Notes: a model not told the origin generated them from the letters alone. A stretch of DNA of 64,000 nt from Alphaproteobacteria bacterium (GCA_016125165.1 WGMH01000006.1:62001-126000), one strand, 5' to 3'. Shown: positions 25,577 through 36,523, numbered from the stretch's first letter. Numbers and translations: made by a program.

Positions 25577-26860
25577 TTATCGTGGGGCTTTGGCCTTGTC
25601 CAGCGAGCTTGGTGCCGCTTTTTTGCGCACCAGCATTGCCGCGAAAAATCCGTCGGTTCCGGTGCTTAGGGGGGTCGCCGCGAAGGCCTGCCCGGTGGCT
25701 TTCCAGGGCGCCCCGCCCGCTTCGCGCCAGGCATCGCGCATGGGCCGAATCGAGAAGGCCGGGTGGCGCTTCAGGAAGGCGTCGATCCGGCCCTGATTTT
25801 CGCAAGGAAGGACCGAACAGGTGGCATAGAGGATGCGCCCGCGCGGGTGCATGAGCCGCGCCGCGAGATCGAGCAGTTCATCCTGCAATGCCATCAGCTC
25901 CTGCAGCCGCGCTTCGGTGAGCCGCCATTTCAATTCCGGTTGCCGCCGCCACGTTCCCGATCCGCTGCACGGCGCATCGAGGAAGATGGCATCGAATTGC
26001 CCGCCGGGTTCGCTTGTGGTGGGGCGAATGATGGTGGCCCCGGCGCGCGCGGCGCGCGGCTCCAGATTGGCAAGGCGCTTGGCATCGGTGTCGTAGGCAA
26101 CGATCTCGCCCTTGTTCTGCATGATCGCGGCCAGCGCCAGCGATTTGCCGCCCGCGCCCGCGCCAAGATCGAGCACGCGCGTGCCCGGCTTCGCACCCAG
26201 AAGCATCGAGGCAATCTGCGCGGCTTCATCCTGAAACTCGAACGCGCCGTTCGCGAACAATTGCGATTTGGAAAGCGCGGACAAACCTTCGCCCGGCGGA
26301 ATGCGGATGCCGAGCGGGGAATGCGGCGTGGGTTCTGCCTTGAAGCCATCGGCGTTGAGTGCGGCCAGGACATCCTCGCGCGTGGCCTTCAGCGTGTTCA
26401 CGCGCAGATCCACCGGCGCGCGCTCGGACAGCGCGGCAAGTTCTTCGGTGAGCGCATCGCCAAAGCGCTGCTGCAATTGCGCCATCAGGAATGGCGGCAA
26501 TTCGGATTTGGTTTGCGCGCCGCCTTCGCCCGCCATCGCCGCGCGCTCGGCATCGCTCAAGCGTTCCGGCGCATAGCGTTCGCCGCTGAACAGCGCGTCA
26601 ATCACTTCGGCGTGTGTGTCTTCGGCCAGAAGCGATGCGATCACCAGCGCGCGCGGATCGCTGCCGCCCATGCGCGCGGCCAACGCATCGCGACCGCGCA
26701 GACATGCGAACACGCGCTCCGTCACCGCTTTCCTGTCTTTCGATCCGGCATAGCGGCGCGCGCGGAACCAGTCGCGCAAATAGCGGTCTGCGGGCTGGCG
26801 CGTGGCGTCCAGTCCGGCGAGTATGTCGATGGTGGCCTGAAGGCGGGCGGCGGGTGTCAT
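25577..26860 (-). CDS. rsmB: RsmB-like RNA m5C methyltransferase
   Basis: SAM-dependent cytosine-5 methyltransferase of the RsmB/NOL1 family, 427 residues. The N-terminal NusB-like helical domain covers about residues 1-140. The catalytic domain has [16 protein letters not shown] (SAM), [12 protein letters not shown] (motif IV, PC) and [12 protein letters not shown] (motif VI, TCS, catalytic cysteine). It probably modifies 16S rRNA; the exact target is inferred. Its start is only 23 bases from the divergent nudK. Confidence 0.88.
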   Translation of the reverse strand: MTPAARLQATIDILAGLDATRQPADRYLRDWFRARRYAGSKDRKAVTERVFACLRGRDALAARMGGSDPRALVIASLLAEDTHAEVIDALFSGERYAPERLSDAERAAMAGEGGAQTKSELPPFLMAQLQQRFGDALTEELAALSERAPVDLRVNTLKATREDVLAALNADGFKAEPTPHSPLGIRIPPGEGLSALSKSQLFANGAFEFQDEAAQIASMLLGAKPGTRVLDLGAGAGGKSLALAAIMQNKGEIVAYDTDAKRLANLEPRAARAGATIIRPTTSEPGGQFDAIFLDAPCSGSGTWRRQPELKWRLTEARLQELMALQDELLDLAARLMHPRGRILYATCSVLPCENQGRIDAFLKRHPAFSIRPMRDAWREAGGAPWKATGQAFAATPLSTGTDGFFAAMLVRKKAAPSSLDKAKAPR

Positions 26861-26883
26861 GAAGGCCTTGAACGGGTGAACGG

Positions 26884-27471
26884 ATGAACAGCGAAGACGT
26901 CACGGATCGCGTGCGCGTGAAGAACGTGAAGATCCTGTCCGACAATTACTACACCTTGCGCAAAACCACCTATGAATTCCGCCGCAGCGACGGGACATGG
27001 CAGGAACAGGTGCGCGAAAGCTACGATCGCGGCCATGGCGCCGCCGTTCTGCCCTTCGATCCGGAGCGGCAAACCGTGCTTCTGGTGCGCCAGTTCCGCT
27101 ATCCGGCGTTCGAGGCCGGCTATCGTCACATGCTGATCGAGACGATTGCCGGGCTTCTGGACGGCGATGACGGCGAAGCCTGCGCGCGCAAGGAAGCGAT
27201 GGAGGAAGCCGGCGTTCAGCTGCGCAATGTGCGGCAGGTGTTCCACTGCTTCATGAGCCCCGGCGCGGTGACCGAACGGCTGCACCTGTTCGCCGCCGAA
27301 TATTCCGCCGCCGACCGCATCGCCAAAGGCGGGGGCCACGAGAGCGAAGGCGAAGACATCGAAGTGCTGGAGCTTCCGCTGGACGAAGCCCTCGCCATGG
27401 TACGCGACGGCACCATCTGCGACGCGAAGACGATCATGCTGTTGCAGTGGGTGGCCGCGAACGCGCGCTGA
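26884..27471 (+). CDS. nudK: NUDIX hydrolase, NudK-like (GDP-mannose/nucleotide-sugar type)
   Basis: 195 residues. VRVKNVKILSDNYYTLRKTTYEF, YDRGHGAAVLPFD, VLLVRQFRYPAF and a NUDIX box ETIAGLLDGDDGEACARKEAMEEAGV match NudK closely; the box has KE in place of RE. CFMSPGAVTERLHLFAAEY follows, as in the ADP-ribose/GDP-mannose group. It likely hydrolyses GDP-mannose or a related sugar nucleotide. It is convergent with guaB: the two stop codons are adjacent at 27469-27474. Confidence 0.87.
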   Translation: MNSEDVTDRVRVKNVKILSDNYYTLRKTTYEFRRSDGTWQEQVRESYDRGHGAAVLPFDPERQTVLLVRQFRYPAFEAGYRHMLIETIAGLLDGDDGEACARKEAMEEAGVQLRNVRQVFHCFMSPGAVTERLHLFAAEYSAADRIAKGGGHESEGEDIEVLELPLDEALAMVRDGTICDAKTIMLLQWVAANAR

Positions 27472-29527
<2,056 letters not shown>

Positions 29528-29557
29528 TGCAGGCGCCAAAAGGCAAAAATTGCGCCA

Positions 29558-29578
29558 AATCACCCTTCCGGGCGATGG
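29558..29578 (+). promoter_or_regulatory. 21-bp repeated upstream element, copy 2
   Basis: This is 20/21 identical to 21074-21094 and contains ATCACCC / GGGCGAT around TTCC. It ends 54 bases before the DUF4199 ATG, and a weak TAGCGT hexamer follows about 21 bases later, mirrored by TATGGT after copy 1. It may be a shared promoter or operator for unrelated genes. Confidence 0.45.
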
Positions 29579-29632
29579 CGTAACGCACCGATGCGTGGCT
29601 AGCGTAGCGGGGAAAATCGGGGGCAAACGTTC

Positions 29633-30157
29633 ATGTTCAGATCATCGCTCATCTTCGGTTCGCTGGCGGGCATTGTCGTCATCACCGCCACGCTTCTCTT
29701 CATCGCCTCTGGCGGCAGCAGCCACAATACCTCGCCGCTGTTCGGCTATCTCATCATGCTGGTGGCCCTGTCGCTCATCTTTGTCGGCACCAAACGCTAT
29801 CGCGACTTGGATGGGGGCGGCGTGATCCGCTTCCTGCCCGCGCTGGCGCTGGGCCTTGGTATCGCGGTTGTGGCGAGCGTCATCTACACGGTGGTGTGGG
29901 AGTTCTATCTCGCCCTCACCCATTCCAACTTCATCGATCAATACGCCGCCGCGGTGATCGCACAGAAGAAAGCTGCCGGCATTTCCGGCGCGGCCCTTCA
30001 GGCAGAGATTGCGCAGATGAACGAACTGAAGGCGCAATATGCCAATCCGCTCATACGCATGGGCATGACCTTCATGGAAATATTTCCGGTGGGTTTGATC
30101 ATTGCGCTGATTTCGGCGGCGCTGCTGCGCAATCCGAAGCTGTTGCCGGCGCGGTAA
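29633..30157 (+). CDS. DUF4199 integral membrane protein
   Basis: 174 residues with four hydrophobic helices (about residues 5-25, 37-52, 67-92 and 148-168). The loop between helices three and four contains FIDQYAAAVIAQKKAAGISGAALQAEIAQMNELKAQYANPLIR, as in DUF4199 proteins. Function is unknown. It lies downstream of the membrane-bound LuxR regulator and carries the repeated upstream element. Confidence 0.78.
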   Translation: MFRSSLIFGSLAGIVVITATLLFIASGGSSHNTSPLFGYLIMLVALSLIFVGTKRYRDLDGGGVIRFLPALALGLGIAVVASVIYTVVWEFYLALTHSNFIDQYAAAVIAQKKAAGISGAALQAEIAQMNELKAQYANPLIRMGMTFMEIFPVGLIIALISAALLRNPKLLPAR

Positions 30158-30165
30158 AAAACGAA

Positions 30166-30195
30166 ATGCCTCCCTCGCCAAAGCGAGGGAGGCAT
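30166..30195 (-). terminator. Intrinsic terminator of the acyl-CoA dehydrogenase gene
   Basis: A 13-bp perfect stem (ATGCCTCCCTCGC / GCGAGGGAGGCAT) encloses CAAA. On the minus strand it is followed by TTCGTTTTTTACC, an adequate U-tract. It begins 10 bases after the stop codon at 30206 and may also stop the convergent DUF4199 transcript. Confidence 0.88.
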
Positions 30196-30205
30196 CCGCG
30201 ACAGA

Positions 30206-31441
30206 TCAGAGCATATCGCCGCCGCAGGCCGATGCCGTCGTGCCGGTGGCCTTGAACGCCTTGATGACATTGCGGCCTGTCGTCCATTTGTGGACTTCAT
30301 CGGGCCCATCGACGAGGCGCTGCGAACGGATATGCGTGTACCACGCGGCCAGCGGCGTATCGCGGCTGTAGCCGAGCGCACCGTGAAGCTGGATCGCCGT
30401 GTCCACCACCTTGTGCACCATGTTGGCGAGATAGACCTTGGCGATGCCGTTTTCCTGCCGCAGGTCCAGCCCCTTCTCGGCCTTATAGGCGATGTGCAGC
30501 AACATCAGGCGCGCGATGTAAATCTGCGTGGCGCATTCAGCGAGCATGAACTGCACGGCCTGCCGCTCATCCAGTTTCTTGCCGAAGGTTGTGCGGTTGG
30601 TAACATGTTCCACCGCCATGTCGAGCGCGCGCTGCGCCATCGCGACGTTGTGCATGCCATGACGCAGGCGCCCGTAAGCGAGGCGATGCTGGCCCATGGC
30701 GAAGCCGCCGCCCTCGCCGCCCAGAAGATTCTCGGCAGGCACTTCCAGATCCTTGATCTCGATCTCCGAATGACCGCCGCCAAGGATGTGCGACAGCGGA
30801 CCTTCCAGCGCCATCGTGGGGATGTCGCGCTTGATCTTGTATCCAGGGTTCGGCAACTCCACGAGGAAGGTTGAGAATTGCTGATGGCGCGGCGCATCGG
30901 GATTGGTCTTCGCCATCACGAGCGCGATGTCCGCCACCGACGCAGCCGACGAGAACCACTTCTCGCCGTTCAGCACATAGGTGGAATTGCCTTTCTTTTC
31001 GGCGCGTGTCTGCATGCCGGTGGCATCCGCACCCGCAGCCTTTTCCGTCATCGAATAGCAGATGCGCTTTTCGCCGTTCAGGAGCGGCTTCAGGAATTTC
31101 TCTTTCTGATAGTCCGTGCCGTTCTGCAGGAGCGTGAGCATCGTCGCATCGTCAGGCCCTTGCGTGTTCATGGAGAGCGCGCCCAGATAGCTTTCGCCAA
31201 GCTCCATCTGCACCAGCGCATTCGCGAGCGGCCCAAGGCCCATGCCGCCCCATTCCTTCGGGATGAACGGGCACCACAGCCCCTGCGCACGCGCCTTGGT
31301 GCGCAGTTCGCCCAGAACGGTCTTGTAGTCCTCGCCCGCAAGCAGGCGCTTCTCAGCGGGCTTGCATTCGTCGTTCACCCACTGCCGCACGCGCTCACGA
31401 AGCGCCTTTGCCTCTGCGGGAATCTCAAAATCGATGGCCAT
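30206..31441 (-). CDS. Acyl-CoA dehydrogenase family protein (ACAD11-like)
   Basis: FAD enzyme oxidising acyl-CoA to enoyl-CoA. 411 residues from ATG 31441 behind GAGGAAA. Landmarks are YSMTEKAAGADATGMQT (first ACAD signature), NGEKWFSSAASVADIALVMAKT and the second-signature-like QLHGALGYSRDTPLAAWYTHIRSQRLVDGPDEVHK. The last matches long-chain ACAD10/11-type enzymes, with catalytic acid context GPDEVH. Substrate chain length is not readable. It is transcribed alone. Confidence 0.9.
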   Translation of the reverse strand: MAIDFEIPAEAKALRERVRQWVNDECKPAEKRLLAGEDYKTVLGELRTKARAQGLWCPFIPKEWGGMGLGPLANALVQMELGESYLGALSMNTQGPDDATMLTLLQNGTDYQKEKFLKPLLNGEKRICYSMTEKAAGADATGMQTRAEKKGNSTYVLNGEKWFSSAASVADIALVMAKTNPDAPRHQQFSTFLVELPNPGYKIKRDIPTMALEGPLSHILGGGHSEIEIKDLEVPAENLLGGEGGGFAMGQHRLAYGRLRHGMHNVAMAQRALDMAVEHVTNRTTFGKKLDERQAVQFMLAECATQIYIARLMLLHIAYKAEKGLDLRQENGIAKVYLANMVHKVVDTAIQLHGALGYSRDTPLAAWYTHIRSQRLVDGPDEVHKWTTGRNVIKAFKATGTTASACGGDML

Positions 31442-31528
31442 GCGTTTCCTCGAAGTTTCGGTTTTTCGTTGCGCACAGATTGCCAGCAATGCCAGCCACG
31501 CACAAACACGAAGCTTTGAGGATCGCGG

Positions 31529-33280
31529 CTACTCCATATCCGGATACGGGCCTTTGCCGCCTTCGGCGATGAAGCGGTCGATGCGCGCGCTGAGGACAGG
31601 CAGCGGAACCGAACCCAACTCCAGAACCGTGTCGTGAAAGGCGCGGATATTGAACTTGTCGCCAAGAGCGGCCTCCGCCTTATGGCGCGCCTTCCAGATC
31701 GCATCTTCGCCGAGATAGTAGGAAAGCGCCTGCCCCGGCCACGCGATATAGCGATCGACTTCGGTTTCGATCTCGTGTTCGGGAAGCGCGGTGTATTCGA
31801 GGAAATAGTCGATCGCCTGCTGGCGTGTCCAACCCTGCGCATGAATGCCGGTATCGACGACAAGCCGCGCCGCGCGCCACATCTGATAGGAGAGCATGCC
31901 AAAGCGCTCATAGGGCGTTTCATACATGCCCATTTCATCGCCGAGCCTTTCGCAATAGAGCGCCCAACCCTCGCCGAAGGCCGAGATATAGGAGTTCTGA
32001 CGGAATTCCGGCTGGTCTTTGTGTTCCATCGCAATCGGCATCTGGAATGCGTGACCCGGCGCGGATTCGTGCAACGTCAGCGCTGCAAGGCTGTAGAGCG
32101 GGCGATGCGGCAGATCGTAGGTGTTGAGCAGATAGACACCCGGTCCGCCACGGCCCGATGTGTAAAATGGCGCAAGATCGGCTGGCACAGGTTCGATGGC
32201 AAAGCGCATGCGCGGCAGATAACCGAAATAGGTTGAGGCCTTGCCGTCGAATTTCTTGGCAATCCAGGCCGCCCGCATCAGAAGCTCTTCCGGCGTCTTC
32301 GCGTAAAACTGCGGATCGGTGCGCAGGAATTTCAGGAACGCCGGCATATCGCCCTTGAAGCCGGTGGCCTTCATCGCCTCCAGCATTTCGGCATGAATTT
32401 TCGCGACTTCCGATACGCCGAAGGCATGTATGTCCTCGGGGCTTTCGTCCAGCGTGGTGAATTGCCTGATCTGTTCCCGGTACCAGGCCTTGCCGTTTGG
32501 CATGTCTTCGGCAGCCAGTGTCGTGCGCGCGCCGGGCACATAGTCCTCGCGCATGAATTTCAGAAGCGCGCGGTAGGCGGGTTGCACCGTGTCGCGGATC
32601 ACATTCACAGCCTCGGCGCGGAGCGCGATCTGCTTTTCGGGCGCGACACCCGTCATCTTCTGGAATGGCGTGTAGAACAGGCTCTCTTCCGGTCTGGCCT
32701 CGGTCACTGCCGTGATCGAGGCATCCCGGCCTTCCAGCGTTACGCGCGGCGGCGTGAAACCGCGCGCCAGACCCGCGCGCATCTGCGCGATCTGTTCCTG
32801 AAAATAGCGCGGGATATCGCGCATCTGCCTGATCCAGTTTTCATAATCCGTGAGCGTGCGGAATGGGCGGCGCGCGGTGTAGCCGATATCCGTCCAGAAG
32901 CTGGAATCCGAATTGGCCGGCATTTCGAAATCGCGAAACTTCTGGCTTTCGATCAGCCCTTCGATCTGCGGGACATAAACGTCATAGTTGACCTGCTCAT
33001 CGTGCGAGAGCTTGTCGCGCGGAATTGCATTCAGCCTGGTGAGCACGTCCTCCCAATATTTCGTGCGCTCATCCTGCGCGGCGTTGTCCATGCGCGGCAG
33101 ATGATCGGCAACGGGACGATTGTCGTCCTCACCGCTGGCGAATTGCTTTTCGCGCCATGCCCACTCTTCCGTGTATATCGCCTTCAGCTGCGCATCGGCG
33201 TTCGGCGCCTTTGCAGCGTCAGCGGTGGTTATGGACATGACAAGAACGGCGCAAAGCGCGCTTCCGGCAACAAGACGCAT
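31529..33280 (-). CDS. Secreted DUF885 family putative metallopeptidase
   Basis: 583 residues with a Sec signal peptide (LVAGSALCAVLVMSITTADA). The DUF885 metal motif is present as LTLHESAPGHAFQM (HESxPGH) with a downstream FGEGWALYCERLGDEMG. DUF885 proteins are likely periplasmic peptidases related to M3/M32-type folds; the substrate is unknown. It follows rlmE by 22 bases on the same strand, so some readthrough from ppx-rlmE is possible. Confidence 0.87.
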   Translation of the reverse strand: MRLVAGSALCAVLVMSITTADAAKAPNADAQLKAIYTEEWAWREKQFASGEDDNRPVADHLPRMDNAAQDERTKYWEDVLTRLNAIPRDKLSHDEQVNYDVYVPQIEGLIESQKFRDFEMPANSDSSFWTDIGYTARRPFRTLTDYENWIRQMRDIPRYFQEQIAQMRAGLARGFTPPRVTLEGRDASITAVTEARPEESLFYTPFQKMTGVAPEKQIALRAEAVNVIRDTVQPAYRALLKFMREDYVPGARTTLAAEDMPNGKAWYREQIRQFTTLDESPEDIHAFGVSEVAKIHAEMLEAMKATGFKGDMPAFLKFLRTDPQFYAKTPEELLMRAAWIAKKFDGKASTYFGYLPRMRFAIEPVPADLAPFYTSGRGGPGVYLLNTYDLPHRPLYSLAALTLHESAPGHAFQMPIAMEHKDQPEFRQNSYISAFGEGWALYCERLGDEMGMYETPYERFGMLSYQMWRAARLVVDTGIHAQGWTRQQAIDYFLEYTALPEHEIETEVDRYIAWPGQALSYYLGEDAIWKARHKAEAALGDKFNIRAFHDTVLELGSVPLPVLSARIDRFIAEGGKGPYPDME

Positions 33281-33302
33281 GGCAACACTCCAACAGACAC
33301 GA

Positions 33303-33986
33303 TCAAATGTTTTCAGCGCGGAAACCCTGCGCCACGAGATAGAGCTCTACCGATTCCGCACGTGATGCGGGTGGCTTCACGTGCTTAACCGACGAAAAGT
33401 GCTTTTTCAGTTTCTGCAGCAATTCGCCGGAAGCACCGCCCTGAAATACCTTGCCGACGAAGGTGCCGCCCGGCGCGAGGACTTCCTCGGCGAGCTGAAG
33501 ACCCGCTTCCAGCAAGGCAATGGTGCGAATGTGATCGGTGGCGCGGTGGCCCGTCGTCGGCGCTGCCATATCGGAGAGCACGACATCGGCATTGCCGCCA
33601 AGCGCCTGTTTGATCCGATCCGGCGTCTCATTGTCGAGAAAATCGGCGATCACGATGGTGGCACCCGGGATGGGTTCCATCTCCAGAATATCGGTGGCAA
33701 CCAGCTTTCCCGTTTCGCCGATACGCTGCACGGCGATCTGGCTCCAGCCGCCGGGCGCCGCGCCCAGATCGAGCACGCGCAGCCCCTTCTTCAGGAAATG
33801 AAACTTGTCATCCAGTTCGATCAACTTGAAGGCGGCGCGGCTGCGATAGCCCTTTGTTTTGGCCGCGCGCACATAGGGATCGTTGAGCTGACGCTGCAGC
33901 CAGCGCTGCGACGAGACGGTGCGCCCCTTGGACTTCTTCACCTGCACGGGCTTTGCACCACGGCTGGATGGCGGCTTGGCGTTCAC
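33303..33986 (-). CDS. rlmE: 23S rRNA 2'-O-ribose methyltransferase RlmE (FtsJ)
   Basis: Methylates the 2'-OH of U2552 (E. coli numbering) late in 50S assembly. 227 residues from GTG 33986, whose GTGA overlaps the ppx stop. The core carries the SAM and catalytic pattern: Lys in YRSRAAFKLIELDDKF, VLDLGAAPGGWSQIAV, DILEMEPIPG, VLSDMAAP, KVFQGG and a final SRAESVELYLVAQGF with catalytic Glu. The N-terminal 35 residues are basic. Confidence 0.95.
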   Translation of the reverse strand: MNAKPPSSRGAKPVQVKKSKGRTVSSQRWLQRQLNDPYVRAAKTKGYRSRAAFKLIELDDKFHFLKKGLRVLDLGAAPGGWSQIAVQRIGETGKLVATDILEMEPIPGATIVIADFLDNETPDRIKQALGGNADVVLSDMAAPTTGHRATDHIRTIALLEAGLQLAEEVLAPGGTFVGKVFQGGASGELLQKLKKHFSSVKHVKPPASRAESVELYLVAQGFRAENI

Positions 33987-34978
33987 GCTGCAAGTCCCAC
34001 AAGTTCGCGCAGAATGCCTTCGCGCAGGCCGCGATCCGCCACGCGAAGGCGCGTGCACGGCCACGTCTCCACAATTGCTTTGAAGATTGCGCAGCCTGGC
34101 AGCATCAGGTCCGCGCGATCCCGGCCCACACAACCCATGTTCATCCGCGCGGAATGATCCAGCGTTGCGAGGGAGTCGATCACGCCCGTTATGGAGGCGG
34201 TGTCGTGCCAGCTGGCATCGACACGGCGGCGATCGTAGCGCGACAATCCCATCGCAATCGCCGCAAGGGTGGTGATGGTGCCGGACGTTCCGAGAAGGTG
34301 ATGCGTATCATGCGGAAACGCCCCACGTTTGTGCATATCGCGCGCGAGCTTTTCCACCAGCGGCCTTGTGGAAGACATCACATCCTCCAGACGCGCTTCG
34401 AGGCCATGCCGTTCGGAGAGCATCACCACGCCAATGGGCAGCGACGCCGCGCTGACAACCTCCGGCTTTGCATCCGTGCGCCGGATCCAGATCAGCTCCG
34501 TGGAGCCGCCGCCAATGTCGAAGATCAGCGCGCCTTCATGCTCGCGCCCCAGAAGCGGCATGCAGCCGACGGCAGCAAGGCGCGCTTCCTCGTCCGTGCT
34601 GATGATATCGAGCGCGATGCCGGTTTCGGCACGCGCGCGTTCCACCAGCTCATTGGCATTGGCGGCGCGGCGGCAGGCTTCGGTGGCAATCGCCCGCACG
34701 CGAGAAACCTTCTTCTTGGCCAGCCTGTCCGCACAGACCTTCAGAGCCGCAAGGGTGCGCTCAATGGCTTCTTCCGCGAGCAGGCCCGAGTGGGTGACGC
34801 CCTCGCCCAGCCGGACGATGCGCGAATAGGAATCCACCACGCGCAGCCTTCCGTTTTCGCGCATTCCGATCAGAAGGCGGCAATTGTTGGTGCCCAGATC
34901 GATGGCGGCAGCCGTCAGCGGCGCGCGGCCATTGCGCCGCCCGCGTTTCGCGTCCCGCCTTTCGCCAGCCGCCTGCAT
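33983..34978 (-). CDS. ppx: Ppx/GppA family phosphatase
   Basis: 331 residues: an actin-like ATPase fold starting AAIDLGTNNCRLLIG, with TEACRRA, IISTDEEARLA, FDIGGGSTELIW and LGTSGTITTLAA. It belongs to the exopolyphosphatase/pppGpp phosphatase family. It is shorter than E. coli Ppx and has only the core domains, as in many alphaproteobacteria. The basic N-terminus (GERRDAKRGRRNGR) is variable. It is translationally coupled to rlmE, an order often seen in this class, so polyphosphate or (p)ppGpp turnover links to ribosome maturation by context only. Confidence 0.88.
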   Translation of the reverse strand: MQAAGERRDAKRGRRNGRAPLTAAAIDLGTNNCRLLIGMRENGRLRVVDSYSRIVRLGEGVTHSGLLAEEAIERTLAALKVCADRLAKKKVSRVRAIATEACRRAANANELVERARAETGIALDIISTDEEARLAAVGCMPLLGREHEGALIFDIGGGSTELIWIRRTDAKPEVVSAASLPIGVVMLSERHGLEARLEDVMSSTRPLVEKLARDMHKRGAFPHDTHHLLGTSGTITTLAAIAMGLSRYDRRRVDASWHDTASITGVIDSLATLDHSARMNMGCVGRDRADLMLPGCAIFKAIVETWPCTRLRVADRGLREGILRELVGLAA

Positions 34979-35117
34979 GGATCCTTTCCCATCCGGCCGG
35001 AACGTCCCCGCGGCCGAACAGACTCACCTTAGCGGCTTTTGCGCCTCTGTCGCGTGCCGGTCTGCCTCAGGCCCGGCGGGTCAGCCATGCGCCCCGCCGG
35101 TGGGCACGGGTTCCGCC

Positions 35118-35144
35118 TTGAAACGCGGGAAGGTGTGGTCTAAA
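35118..35144 (+). promoter_or_regulatory. Probable tRNA-Gln promoter
   Basis: TTGAAA (35118-35123) and TCTAAA (35139-35144) or the overlapping CTAAAC are spaced 15-16 bases. This places initiation about 25 bases upstream of the mature tRNA, and GC-rich GGGCCGCCCG follows the -10, as at stable-RNA promoters. Confidence 0.45.
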
Positions 35145-35175
35145 CGGGCCGCCCGCTCCATCCGGAGTGTGCCGT

Positions 35176-35249
35176 TGGGGGATCGTCTAACGGTAGGACT
35201 GCAGACTCTGACTCTGCCTGTCTAGGTTCGAATCCTAGTCCCCCAGCCA
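35176..35249 (+). tRNA. tRNA-Gln (anticodon CTG)
   Basis: A 74-base cloverleaf with encoded CCA. Acceptor TGGGGGA pairs with TCCCCCA. The D arm is GTC...GAC; the anticodon stem GCAGA/TCTGC surrounds CTCTGAC, giving CTG (reads CAG). The T arm has GGTTCGAATCC, and the discriminator is G. The final A of CCA is also the first base of the 8-bp duplication made by the neighbouring insertion element, so the tRNA itself is intact. Confidence 0.96.
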
Positions 35250-35256
35250 GCATTCT
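35249..35256. repeat. Target-site duplication, left copy (AGCATTCT)
   Basis: Eight bases identical to 38065-38072, immediately outside the left inverted repeat. An 8-bp duplication is the known length for IS1595-family insertion. The first base is the 3' A of the tRNA-Gln CCA. Confidence 0.9.
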
Positions 35257-35279
35257 CGGTATTATGTAGGAAACGCACC
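35257..35279. repeat. Left terminal inverted repeat of the IS1595-family element
   Basis: 23 bases beginning CGGTATTATGTAGGAAAC. It is 22/23 identical to the complement of 38042-38064; the single difference is a C/T near position 18. Similarity stops abruptly at base 24. Confidence 0.92.
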
Positions 35280-35352
35280 TGCCCCAACCACTCCCCGAGA
35301 GGGTGAGTGAATGGGATATCTGGTACTTTGCCTTGTATCAGCGTGGCAGCTT

Positions 35353-36318
35353 TTAGGTGGCGGGATCGCCGGGGCTACCCTGTGTGGCAGCAAGATCATA
35401 GATCAGGTTGTCCGGCCATGGGGCGACTTTCATTATTCGTGTGCGCGGCCCCTCGAAGACAGCACGGAGACCGGCTTCTGGCAACACTTCGAAGAGCGTG
35501 AACTTGATCGACTGTGGTCTTTCAAAAACATCTTCCCAGAAGAGTTCACCACAAACGTAGCCTTGCGCATTCCCCATACGCAAAAGTTGCCAATATTCAT
35601 GCGACATCCCGCTTTGCTGCCAAAGAAGAGTGGCGAACTGCGGCGTGCCGGGCGAAATAACATCACAATAAAAATGAGATTCAGTCGAGACAGGAACATG
35701 TTGGGCGATGAGATTGCCATCGTCCCCATCAACGAGTCGGGTGCCAAATTGCTTGGCAACAACACGTATTTTGTTGGCCGGGGATTGTCCAAAGTTCCTG
35801 ATATTGATCTTGCAAGAGACCCAACCTCCAAGAACTTTGAACTCCCCATCTTCGCAGGCCAGATAGGCGCGGACCTGCTTTTCGCCGATATCGCGAGTGG
35901 TCTCGATGGCTTCGTCAGCGGAGCTGGCGGCCCTGCCAGCGGCCCACGCGGCCCATCCGGTGAAGCAAAGCGAAAGGACCAGCGCACCGAATTCCCAAGC
36001 AGTAATGCTGATCGAAAGGCGCGAGAGACGATTAGCCTCGGCCATTACTTTGGCGTTCTGCCATTGCGCGCACAAATCGGAATCAGCGCGATCTTGGGGG
36101 CGCTGACAATGGGGATCGTAGGCTTTGGGAGCTACCTCGGCTTTTTTCACCGCTTTTGGGAAGCTCGCGTGAGTGGCTGGCTGATAGTAGGCATCGGGAT
36201 TGGGATCGGCTTCGGAACGATACAATTCCTGATAGCCAATACTCCCTAGCGCCACGACCAGAGCGAGGAAGGCTAATCCGCAAGCCGCAATGATTGCACC
36301 CCAATAGCGTCTAGACAT
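35353..36318 (-). CDS. IS passenger: two-helix membrane protein, unknown function
   Basis: 321 residues. Helix 1 (IIAACGLAFLALVVALGSIGY) lies at the N-terminus. A polar loop with an HCQRPQDRADSDLCAQWQNAKVMAEA segment follows, then helix 2 (ITAWEFGALVLSLCFTGWAAWAAG). The remaining ~185 residues form a beta-rich domain (VRAYLACEDGEFKVLGGWVSCKINIRNFGQSPANKIRVVAKQFG) likely outside or under the membrane. Its start lies inside the end of the DUF6471 gene (46-base overlap), so the two form an operon. I know no function. A long plus-strand frame antisense to it is considered a shadow. Confidence 0.7.
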   Translation of the reverse strand: MSRRYWGAIIAACGLAFLALVVALGSIGYQELYRSEADPNPDAYYQPATHASFPKAVKKAEVAPKAYDPHCQRPQDRADSDLCAQWQNAKVMAEANRLSRLSISITAWEFGALVLSLCFTGWAAWAAGRAASSADEAIETTRDIGEKQVRAYLACEDGEFKVLGGWVSCKINIRNFGQSPANKIRVVAKQFGTRLVDGDDGNLIAQHVPVSTESHFYCDVISPGTPQFATLLWQQSGMSHEYWQLLRMGNAQGYVCGELFWEDVFERPQSIKFTLFEVLPEAGLRAVFEGPRTRIMKVAPWPDNLIYDLAATQGSPGDPAT

Positions 36319-36500
36319 TGCAGAAAGAAAGCCGCCGTGAATCCGCCCCGGCTGATCTTATTGGCTAGGTTGCGCTCTGTCTCATGCGTTCCAGCGGCTG
36401 CCAGCTTTTCGGCCAAGTCCCGATATCCCAGGTTTCGCCGTTTCAGCTCTGCCTTGAGCATTCCCTTTGCCTTTTCGGCCCATTCCAAGTCCTTGGCCAT
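36273..36500 (-). CDS. IS passenger: DUF6471 HTH-like protein
   Basis: 75 residues from ATG 36500, nine bases after GGAGA. LKAELKRRNLGYRDLAEKLAAAGTHETERNLANKISRGGFTAAFFLQCLDAIGVQSLRL fits DUF6471, a small lambda-repressor-like helix-turn-helix family frequently found in IS1595-type neighbourhoods. It is the best candidate to bind the CATCATAT motifs in the divergent region 36524-36609 and so control both the transposase and the passenger operon. The DNA-binding role is inferred. Confidence 0.8.
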   Translation of the reverse strand: MAKDLEWAEKAKGMLKAELKRRNLGYRDLAEKLAAAGTHETERNLANKISRGGFTAAFFLQCLDAIGVQSLRLAD

Positions 36501-36523
36501 ATTGAGGTTTCTCCAAATAAGAG

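Noticed and set aside
24396-25796. 466-codon plus-strand frame opposite guaA
   Set aside because: Pure antisense of a conserved gene; its sequence is rich in Arg, His and Ala with no domain pattern.
25763-26887. 374-codon plus-strand frame opposite rsmB
   Set aside because: Antisense shadow; rsmB has full SAM and catalytic motifs in the opposite frame.
34979-35175. Small RNA or second tRNA upstream of tRNA-Gln
   Set aside because: No second cloverleaf or T-run terminator found; only a plausible promoter for tRNA-Gln.
35311-36249. 312-codon plus-strand frame inside the insertion element
   Set aside because: It competes with the minus-strand 321-residue gene. The minus frame has clear transmembrane helices and operon overlap with the DUF6471 gene; the plus frame has neither.
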